In this document: positions 56,444 to 64,000 of the stretch, one piece after another
Numbering within the stretch: the first letter of the stretch is position 1
Layout: every line of letters begins with the position of its first letter
Assembly (NCBI GenBank): GCA_025504975.1
Contig: JANUWI010000003.1
Span: 1,612,001-1,676,000 of the forward strand
Direction of reading: 5' to 3'
DNA length: 64,000 nucleotides
Origin: Plenodomus lindquistii
Lineage: Eukaryota; Ascomycota; Dothideomycetes; Pleosporales; Leptosphaeriaceae
Translations under genes and position numbers: made by a program
Notes under the pieces: model-generated
Told to the model about the DNA's origin: nothing
The model's database searches: none
The model's input: the letters and a program-made list of their open reading frames with translations, nothing else

Positions 56444-56493
56444 AAAGAATAAAAATCCAATCGAGTTCTTCTTCAGTGGCTTTGTCACTCTTT

Positions 56494-56590
56494 AACCCTA
56501 ACCCTAACCCTAACCCTAACCCTAACCCTAACCCTAACCCTAACCCTAACCCTAACCCTAACCCTAACCCTACCCCTAACCCTAACCCTA
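56494..56590 (+). repeat. Telomeric array (CCCTAA), about 16 repeats
   Basis: One variant repeat (CCCTACCCCTAA), otherwise perfect. It reads as a left-hand chromosome end whose chromosome lies to the right. It was probably the original telomere onto which the PLE copies were added. Confidence 0.95.
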
Positions 56591-57959
56591 GATTTCTAAA
56601 TTTTACTATAATAAATCTAGCTTTTATTTAATTTTAGTTATTTTCTAATTAGCTAGTATTAGTTATTTTCTATATTTTACATATTTAATAAGTTTATAGA
56701 GTTTCTATAAAAACTAGTTATTTATTTTTATTTTTTAAAAAATAGAATTTATTATTTATTAATAGAGATAGATATTAGCTTTACTTTTAATTTTACTAGA
56801 TTATTAGTAGTTTCTAAGTCTTTACTTTAGCGCTATCTAATATAACTTTTTTAAAAGTAATTTAAACTAGTAATACTATAAAAATTTAAACCTATAAACT
56901 TTAGTTAACTAGAGATTTTTAAAATTTAATTATAGAATTATTAATAGACTTATTAGTATTAATTAAAGCTAGAACTAGAGAGGTTTTAGAGGCTAGTTAA
57001 CTAAAAAAATTAAATAATTTTTTTAAATAAATTAGTAATATTATATAGACTATTACTAGTAAAAAAAAAATTTTTTATAATATAATAGTTTAAAAATATA
57101 AAGTACTAAAAGGTATTTAAATTAGTTTAAAAGTATATAATAGTATATATAGATTAAAAAGCTAAATAAATTATATTTTTATAAACTTTATATAAGAAAA
57201 TAAAAAAATTATACTTTTATAGTTTTATTAAAAAAATAAGCTATATAGAGTAGAATTTAGTAGTAATTCTAGACTTTTATAAAGTTCTTTTTTTTTTCTA
57301 TTATATTAGCACGTAGGTAATAGTAGAGTAAAAATTTTTATAAAATCTAAACTAGGTATAGTATAAAAATAGTTTAGATAGAAGTTAGTATAGTTTTCTA
57401 TTTTTAATAAATTTATATAGAGAAAGATAGAGGTAGCTTATAAATAAGCTTCTATAGCTAAAAGTTATTATTATAATAGAATATAGCTTTATTATACTAT
57501 AAAAATATAATTTATTTAGTTTTTTAATTTACGCGTACTTTTATATACTTTTAAACTAATTTAAATGCCTTTTAGTACTTTATATTTTTAAGCTATTATA
57601 ATAGAAAGCTAGTTTTCTATATATAAAGTAAAACTATAATATTTTTACTAACTAAAGTATACCTATTTAGGCCTAGCGCTAGTATAGTAGCTCTAAAGCT
57701 CTAGTAATACTTTAGTAACTAGAAGTTATAGGTTTAATCTATAATATTATCTATTATAAAAAGATTATAATATTAAACTATAACTAATATTTTCTAGTAA
57801 TTTTAAAACTATTTTAAAGTTTTAATCTAGCTATTTAAAGTAACCTTTTTTCTATAGTAGTATTTTTATATTTAATAGTAAAGTTTTAGTAGATACTTTA
57901 GCTACTTTTTAAAATTTTCTACTATTTATACTAGTAGTATATATACCTATTTTTCTATA
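56591..57959. other. AT-rich subtelomeric DNA, right-hand side
   Basis: RIP-like, no ORF. 56830-57500 is the second copy of the dispersed repeat at 15690-16360. Confidence 0.65.
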
Positions 57960-58245
57960 TTTTTTTTTATTAATCTATAAATATTTATAGCTATAGATAT
58001 TAGTTTATAGCTATAACTACTAACTATTTATATAATATAAATAACTTTTTATATATAAATAAATAATTTTAAGCTTATTAAAAGTATAGCTCTAGAGAAT
58101 TAAAGCTAGCTTTAAAAAAAAATTTAGAGCTAGCTAGATTAGGTATAATATAAGCTACTAGTATACTAAAACTAAATATATATTAAAAATAGCTTAAAAA
58201 AGTATTTTTAACTTTTAAATCTCTAGAATTCTCTAGAGCTAGAAA
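57960..58245 (-). repeat. Satellite leader plus one unit, inverted relative to array 3
   Basis: The reverse complement of 58110-58245 matches the leader (CTAGAATTCTCTAGAGCTAG; TTAGTTTTAGTATACTAGTA). 57960-58110 matches one unit (AAGCTTAAAATTATTTATTT). It is more mutated than the left arrays. It points toward the CCCTAA telomere at 56494, mirroring array 3, which points toward 51169. Confidence 0.7.
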
Positions 58246-58992
58246 CATTGTCTATAAAAGCTAGCTTTTTTATTAGGTCTAGCTTTAGAAGCTAATAGTT
58301 TTTTTTCTAAAAAATATAGTATAATAGAAATTTTTTACGTAGTATTCTTATTTTATATAGGTCTATATAGTAGATAAAAAATACTAATGTTATATAGTTA
58401 TAGCTATAGTCTAAGTAAACTATTATGCGGTATAAATAGCAGCGCTACTATTCTTGCTCGTTAGTAACAACGCGGCTACACTAAGTTCGTTACTCTCGCG
58501 AGCATTATACAATAGTGCGGGGCCGAGTACCGGAATGCAGTCGTGGCAAGTTTAGCGCGGATTGTAGACGGTTTACACGGTGGATCTCCCAAGGGCCCGT
58601 AGCTTCGTTGATACCCATCGAACATCAATTCTAGCTTGACCATTGGAATGATGCAAAAACAGCCATTGAAGCGATCTAGAAGGCTAAAGAGTCTTTTAGA
58701 CCCTGCGCCTTTAAGGCTTTACGGAGCGCCTCGCACAGCAATCTGCAGGCGCTCGATCTACTAAACAGCACCGCATGAATACACAAGGAGGATTACCTTA
58801 GATTGTGATGTTATACGTGAGCCAACTTTGAAAAGGACAGGCGTAGCTTTAGTAATTACAAGGTGGGGAATAAGAGACTCAATCAATTTGTCGACAACAC
58901 TGTAAAGTTTTAAAAGCTCCTAGCAAGCCTACTATGAACTAGCTATTGCTATCTCTTTGTCTTCTCTGCCACTGTTCGCAATTGTACACAAG
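58246..58992. other. Transition from AT-rich to normal DNA
   Basis: AT-rich until about 58430, then GC-balanced. No gene seen. Confidence 0.6.
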
Positions 58993-59667
58993 CTAAATTG
59001 CGGCAGTATCGCGTGTCAACGGCCCGTGCACGAGTAAGTCCAGGAATTGAGCAGAGATGTCTGCGTAGCTGGCCCATTCACATTCTCCGTACTCGTGCGG
59101 TGCCATCTTGACCACAAAGGCGTCGCCATAATACGGCAAGCAGTGACCTTGACTGATTTCGCTAATCCAAGCAGGAACAAATGTGTTCAGTGGTAGTTCA
59201 TCCAAACAGAAAGAGTACATGACATAATAGGTACCCGCACACGGATAAAACGGCTTTGGTAAGGAATGATACCGTTGATCAAGGACGTAACGTTGGTTGA
59301 GGTGGAGTCGTCGTTGGCGATCAGCCTGTCCCCAAGGATTGAGAAGTTCCTTGAGATGATGCTTTTGCTGGAGATGTTGCGATAGTGGAATGAAATCCAC
59401 GTAACGATCCTGCTGGAGGTCTAATCGGAGTAGGTCGCGCTGGTGCCACCCTAGGTCTGTCTTCCAATATTTACGTAAATCGGGTACGTGGAAGAGGAAA
59501 CCATCAGTTGCATCAGAGGCAATTATGGTTTCAAGTTGAACGACATGAGCTGGAGTTCCATCGGCTGGTATTCTCACACCAGTGATGGTGACAGATGGAG
59601 GGCTTGGTGTTGGTGGTGGTGGGGGGACTTCTTTCCAGCCAAGGAACGACCAGATTGAAGCAAACAT
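58993..59667 (-). CDS. Hypothetical protein, 224 aa
   Basis: Single ORF from ATG 59667. A short hydrophobic/aromatic start (M-F-A-S-I-W-S-F-L-G-W) is followed by a proline-rich linker (P-P-P-P-P-T-P-S-P-P) and a folded domain rich in Tyr, Trp and Leu (D-L-G-W-H-Q-R-D-L-L, G-T-Y-Y-V-M-Y-S-F-C-L-D). The start could be a weak membrane anchor. No catalytic motif is visible and I do not recognise the family. Normal codon use and length support a real gene. It is the first gene inside the right-hand chromosome arm, about 2.4 kb from the CCCTAA array. Confidence 0.65.
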   Translation of the reverse strand: MFASIWSFLGWKEVPPPPPTPSPPSVTITGVRIPADGTPAHVVQLETIIASDATDGFLFHVPDLRKYWKTDLGWHQRDLLRLDLQQDRYVDFIPLSQHLQQKHHLKELLNPWGQADRQRRLHLNQRYVLDQRYHSLPKPFYPCAGTYYVMYSFCLDELPLNTFVPAWISEISQGHCLPYYGDAFVVKMAPHEYGECEWASYADISAQFLDLLVHGPLTRDTAAI

Positions 59668-61568
59668 GGCAAGAAATAGATTTACGATGAATGGCTGCGT
59701 TCGTTGTAAGAACTGGATGTTATCAAATGAGTAGGGTTGTGGTTTGAATGCTACAAAGTTGAAGCGAATGTCGAAATGTTTGTAGCCACCATGCTATAGA
59801 AGCAGCACTAGCTGTAAGATAAGTCTCAATCCGTACCAACAGGTACTACACCAGTTCCGATGGTAGATGACATGGCTCAGATTGCAAGATAGACCTGGAA
59901 TGTTTTCGTGCATGTTGCGCACTGCCCCGCCCATGGCGGGGCACAGATAATGAAAACGGTGTTGTGCTTCTAATGCTTTGTAGCTTCAAGCGATGTGCAT
60001 ACGACAATGGTTAAGGACATGTTTCTGGTGGTACATTACACACCCTTTACCTTACTCGGCGGACACGGTCCATTGGCTGGAAAGCAGGCAGGAGGCGTGC
60101 GGATGTGCGTGCCTTCAGTGCAGTTGGGTGCCCTCGGCAGATTGCGTTCCAATAATTCGGTAATCGTGTGTTCCAGTATGTCGGTTCATTCCCTTGCAAT
60201 CGTATGACTCACACGCGGGGGCTTGCGCACAATATCACACAACACTCCTTCACTCGAGTGCCTACACAGGGGAGTGCCAGTGGAGCTAGACGGCGCTAGA
60301 GGGAATGATATCATGGGGCACGAGGACATTGGAGTGCTGATTAACCTTAGAGACGATGGCTGGGATGCAATGCTGGATGTAGATGCAGTATACTAGCCGT
60401 GTGACTTGACGCACGAGTTTGTTACTGTAAATAGGGGATGCTCTACCTAACAGACGTGAGCAGAACATGTATTTAGAAACTCAAGTGGTGGCTTATGAAG
60501 GACAGACCAAATGTCCCAAGGGGGTTAAACAGTCGTGATCCCTAGCCTCTATAGTGTATAGATTATTACGTTCTCTGCTCTATAGTTACTTCCATATCAA
60601 TCCTCTCAATCCTTCCATTCATCCATTCCTGAGAACCCTCTTGACGTCTAAACAGGTGTGAAGATACGCATACCTGTGTAACGGATTGCCATCTCCTATA
60701 AACACTAGATTACCCATAACGCCATGTCCTTGTGGAAACTGACTTACACAGCCCTAGAATATGGTATGAACACCAGCATCGCTCAATTAAGAGCGTGTAG
60801 GGCACCTTTGTACACTGACTACGACAACTTTCACGCCCTCGTAGTGGCCAACGATGATGAGGAATCGCGCGATTAGCTGATTCCATAACTACATGGCTTT
60901 AATGAATATTTGAAATCACCAAGACACGTACAAAAACACTGGCCTTGTGGGTTTGTATAGACCACAACACAGGAATATTTGGAGTCACCGAGAAATATGA
61001 AATCATTGACCTCGTGAAATTATGTGACCCACAACAAAAAGGGCCCAAACACAATGGAGAATGATAAGTTGCGACGATGGGGAGACAGTGACGTGCTCGG
61101 CGCATTCGATACCAGCGACACTAGTGACGTCCTGATACCAATGTTGCTTTCTTGTTCTTTCATGTTCTGAACGACACGTTCATTCCGTCAACATGGATTG
61201 GTCAAGCAGATCCAGGCACAATCTTGAATGGCATCGAAAAGAGGTCCCTATATACTCGTCGGCAGGTCGTGGCATCATGTTTAAGAGCTAGCTAACCAGT
61301 GAGTGCAATTATTGCATAATAACAAGCGAGCCCGGCAACGAATCTAGTATTGATTTCATTTCATTCTCATTTCTTCAATCCACTTGGGCGGACTTGATGT
61401 AGAATCATGACCGGAACAGGACAGGACCCAGAAAAGCGCTCCTTCGCTATGCTATGCTTAGGGAACAAAACGCCTCGTCAATATTCCGCATGCCAGCGTG
61501 TAAATGGCCAGAATATCCGTGTGTAAAACGCCAGGCCACGCCAAATCACTTCCAAATGCCATTGCAAA
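59668..61568. other. Intergenic region, 1.9 kb
   Basis: GC-balanced, with only short overlapping ORFs on both strands (60-80 codons) that lack domains. Two imperfect ~70-bp tandem copies beginning GAATATTTGAAATCACCAAG and GAATATTTGGAGTCACCGAG lie at 60903-61040. Holds the promoter of the 224-aa gene and the 3' end of RRN3. Confidence 0.55.
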
Positions 61569-63611
61569 TCAGAGACTTGCCTCTGTACTCTCATCATCCA
61601 AATCATCATGCGTAACCTCTACCCTCTCTTCTTCATTCTCAGAGGTGTCCCCATCACTCACGCTATCCCCATCTTCACTTCCACTCTCTTCATCATCGTC
61701 GTCGTCCTTGTCCACTGGCATCCCAGGCACCGGCTTCCACTCTACATAGTCGCCCTGCACCCACCTCTTACTCTTTGGCAGCACATACGGGTCGAATGGA
61801 AAATACGCATCCATGAGAAACGTCTGCTCGCCCCTCTTGCCAGTAAGTGCCGTTTCGCGACCCCCAATCCCATCGAGATAGCCCGATGCCATGCTCCGTG
61901 CTAGACGAACGCGCTTGTTGGTTTCGATGAGTGGGTAAATGTACATGAAACGCAAATGGTGTGCCATGCGTGCGAATTGCGCTACAATGGTCGGCGCGCA
62001 AATCTTGAGGGGGTTGAGGCGGCAAAAAATGTTGCGGCGCAAGACTTCTTGGACAGACGAGTGCCAGACAAAGTCGCCGTCGTGGTAGATAATGTCTTGG
62101 TCCGAGGGTGAATTGCCGTCTGGTGTGACGATAAGGTCGCGCCAGCGAAAACAAAAGGTGTAAATGAGCGCCTGCGAAATGGCATAATATGTGCTGTAGC
62201 GGCGGAGATTGGGGCCTTGACACGAGGGCTCGTGATTTATGCGCAGCGCTTCGAGGTGGTAGCAGAGCAGATCAAAGACGTCTCGTACTATTTCGCCCGA
62301 GACGTGGGCGCCGCGCGCGATAAAGGACGCGAGATATGCGGCAGCACTTGCGCGCAAGAGTTGTGGACGACCTTGGTCAAAGGCGAGATGGGAACAGCAC
62401 CCTGCAAAGCGGTTGATGAGGTCGGAAGAGGTTTGGGAAAAGTGAAAGAGGACGAATTGGGTGTGGCGGGAGCGGTAGGTGGGGAGAATGATGTTGGCAA
62501 ATTGGGAGAGGAGCGACTCGAAGATTTGGTCAATGTCAAAGAGGTCGCCCTTTTCAAACACGGAGTCGTAATAGGCAAATTGCACGTCCATGATGTTGTC
62601 GAGCTTGTGCATCAAGTCTTTGATTCCCTTGAGGCGTGCCTCTTCGGGATCAAGGCTCTCCTCGCTAGAGACGGAACCGTCGTCGCTTGCGTCGTCGTCG
62701 TCGTCGTTGTTGTCGTCGTCTTGAGCGTCTTGAATGGCGTCGCCCACGAGGCGCTCATCAACATCGTCGTCTAGGTCCTCCAAGTCTACTTGTAACTGTA
62801 CGTCAATCTTGACGAGCTTTTCAGTAACCAACGAGAGAATCTCGCCCTTGATTTCTGGTGCGTATTCGGTGACTTGGAGAATGTTGCGAATAAAGTCGAC
62901 ATGTGTCTTGGCGTCGTCGTCGGAAAAGGGAAACGAGTGTGAAATGGTGGGAGCTAAAAAGGTGCTGGCCATGGGGCTGTGGCGGAGAATGGATTTGAGC
63001 GTCTCGTGCACTCGTGCTAAAAGGCGGACTCGCTGGACTGGAGGGTCGTCTTGGTGCCTGGCATTGGGGGATGGGGGGTTGAGAAACATGCCCACGAGCA
63101 TTTGAAGGACCGTCGACATGTAGCCAGTCTGCACCGAAAGCAGCGAGCGGAGAAAGTGGCGGTACGACTGTACAAAGCGCTCGTTGCGCGCAATCCAGCT
63201 GCAATCAATGACGGCATGTACCAGGCCCTTGCAACCGTGGTCGAGGAGGGGTGCGTGGTTGACGAGGGCCACGAGGTATTTTTGCAGCAGTCCACTAAGT
63301 GGCGCATCCTTTGACGTGGGCGCCTCTCTGAATAGGCCCTTGAGCCCATCATAGGCTGCCTTTTTGCCCTCGGCGTGCTTTTCAATGGCCCGGCGCACCT
63401 CTTCGCTCACCAGCTCCAGGCTCTTGTCATTTTCGTCGCTCAGTATCCGCACATTGACGTCGGGGTCAAAGGTTACGCGGCGGCGCTTGAGCTGGCTCGC
63501 ATTGTTGTTTTCGGCGTCGGACGAGTGGTCGGCATGTCTGCGCTTGAGGCTGCCACCAACTGCCGGGGCAGTGATGCCGAGCGCTCCCTCTGTCGAGGCA
63601 AGAGAGACCAT
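61569..63611 (-). CDS. RRN3: RRN3, RNA polymerase I transcription initiation factor (TIF-IA)
   Basis: 680 aa, intronless, ATG at 63611; yeast Rrn3 is slightly shorter. Rrn3 binds RNA polymerase I and core factor to start rRNA transcription in the nucleolus. An N-terminal nuclear signal (S-L-K-R-R-H, L-K-R-R-R-V-T-F) precedes the HEAT-like helical body (L-S-G-L-L-Q-K-Y-L-V-A-L-V-N; L-L-S-V-Q-T-G-Y). An acidic Asp-rich loop (residues ~290-315) and the family-typical L-M-H-K-L-D-N-I-M-D-V segment follow, then the conserved N-P-L-K-I-C-A-P-T-I-V-A-Q-F-A-R and D-A-Y-F-P-F-D-P-Y near the C-terminus. The last 50 residues are acidic. The gene is intact and marks ordinary euchromatin. Confidence 0.93.
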   Translation of the reverse strand: MVSLASTEGALGITAPAVGGSLKRRHADHSSDAENNNASQLKRRRVTFDPDVNVRILSDENDKSLELVSEEVRRAIEKHAEGKKAAYDGLKGLFREAPTSKDAPLSGLLQKYLVALVNHAPLLDHGCKGLVHAVIDCSWIARNERFVQSYRHFLRSLLSVQTGYMSTVLQMLVGMFLNPPSPNARHQDDPPVQRVRLLARVHETLKSILRHSPMASTFLAPTISHSFPFSDDDAKTHVDFIRNILQVTEYAPEIKGEILSLVTEKLVKIDVQLQVDLEDLDDDVDERLVGDAIQDAQDDDNNDDDDDASDDGSVSSEESLDPEEARLKGIKDLMHKLDNIMDVQFAYYDSVFEKGDLFDIDQIFESLLSQFANIILPTYRSRHTQFVLFHFSQTSSDLINRFAGCCSHLAFDQGRPQLLRASAAAYLASFIARGAHVSGEIVRDVFDLLCYHLEALRINHEPSCQGPNLRRYSTYYAISQALIYTFCFRWRDLIVTPDGNSPSDQDIIYHDGDFVWHSSVQEVLRRNIFCRLNPLKICAPTIVAQFARMAHHLRFMYIYPLIETNKRVRLARSMASGYLDGIGGRETALTGKRGEQTFLMDAYFPFDPYVLPKSKRWVQGDYVEWKPVPGMPVDKDDDDDEESGSEDGDSVSDGDTSENEEERVEVTHDDLDDESTEASL

Positions 63612-64000
63612 GTTGAGAGTGCAGGTGATTGGTGTTGTCGGTTACATTGGGGCAGGCGCGAGCGGGGCCAGAAAAGGTGCGGTGGGTCGTGTTTGTTGGC
63701 GGGTGAAGAGCAGTAAAGAGGGCGGGGATGGCCGCACGCGACTGTGCGCTTAGAGGTGAGACTTTTCAGCGGGTCGCCATTATGTCAGCACACATTTAAC
63801 GTGAACCATGGTTCGCAAATGACACATGTGCCTGGCCAAAACTATGAAATACTATTGAATCTTTGCCGCTTTGGCCTTTAATAGCCGTCTGCAGTCTGTT
63901 TGAGCCTTACATCTCAAAACTATCGCTCTTCTGTGTGAGTGATCATGTCGACATGCTCACATTTCACCACACTGCGAAATGGTAACATCTTGCGTCGGCT
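63612..64000. other. Upstream region of RRN3
   Basis: GC-balanced, no ORF in the remaining 390 bp. Contains short palindromes GAACCATGGTTC (about 63804) and CATGTCGACATG (about 63943). The role of these is unknown. Confidence 0.5.

Larger units (their letters stand above)
52498..56493 (+). mobile_element. Full-length endonuclease-lacking Penelope-like retroelement
   Basis: About 4.0 kb: short 5' leader, ORF1 (52525-53523), ORF2/RT (53559-55595) and a 0.9-kb 3' region with telomere-like repeats, hairpin, TATA box and hammerhead. The 3' end is joined to (CCCTAA)n. There is no GIY-YIG endonuclease after the RT. These traits match the telomere-attached EN-minus PLEs (Athena/Coprina type), which prime on exposed telomeric G-strands. 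The element's orientation (CCCTAA strand equals sense strand) agrees with that mechanism. Confidence 0.92.

Noticed and set aside
59995..60207. 70-codon ORF in the RRN3-side intergenic region
   Set aside because: Short and without features; similar ORFs occur by chance in the region.
62217..62774. 185-codon plus-strand ORF
   Set aside because: Antisense shadow of RRN3; its valine run is the reverse of the Asp-rich loop of Rrn3.

Overview
The window is nuclear DNA of a filamentous ascomycete, most likely a Dothideomycete (Pleosporales-like). The evidence is TTAGGG telomere repeats, short GT-AG introns with CTAAC/CTGAC-type branch sites, and GC-balanced gene islands that alternate with very AT-rich, TpA-rich blocks. 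In those blocks CpA/TpG is depleted and Gln/Trp codons have become stops, the signature of repeat-induced point mutation (RIP). It contains an RRN3 gene, a LysM-CBM18 secreted protein gene, Copia and Plavaka-type transposons, and a telomere-linked helicase.

Layout. 1-12.3 kb: a RIP-degraded Plavaka-like transposase and other degraded DNA, interrupted by a young Copia element (4372-9552, minus strand, 179-bp LTRs). Its gag and pol lie in one frame separated by a single TGA followed by CTA. 12.3-17.1 kb: AT-rich, undecipherable repeats. 17.2-23.2 kb: a gene island with a ten-module CBM18-LysM gene (frameshift and nonsense), a 216-aa unknown, a small TIR element, and a NucA/NucB-like secreted protein gene (one nonsense codon). 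The island ends in degenerate TTAGGG repeats. 23.3-51.2 kb: an AT-rich subtelomere-like block. It holds three arrays of a hairpin-forming ~155-bp satellite, a 2.6-kb duplicated segment carrying two small spliced genes, an intron-containing 192-aa gene, and a divergently oriented telomere-linked RecQ-type helicase (TLH) frame of about 1750 codons with only six stops, cut off by the third satellite array. That array ends directly in (TTAGGG)n at 51169.

51.2-56.6 kb: the perfect TTAGGG array meets a degenerate CCCTAA array head to head. Beyond it lies a 5'-truncated copy and then a full-length copy of an endonuclease-lacking Penelope-like element (PLE), each with its 3' end on CCCTAA repeats. 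The PLE has two ORFs joined by a canonical -1 slippery heptamer, and a hammerhead ribozyme plus TATA box near each 3' end. This is the best candidate for an undescribed system: a telomere-attached retroelement in an ascomycete sitting at a telomere-telomere junction. 56.6-58.4 kb: the second subtelomere, with the satellite leader in mirror orientation. 58.4-64 kb: ordinary chromosome with one unknown gene and RRN3.

How it fits together. The two halves read as two chromosome ends facing each other. The left end carries TLH, satellite and a TTAGGG telomere. The right end carries a CCCTAA telomere built up by PLE additions. A true fusion and an assembly misjoin cannot be told apart from sequence alone. 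Within the left subtelomere the TLH and the small spliced genes keep open frames despite extreme AT bias, unlike the transposases, which are full of stops.
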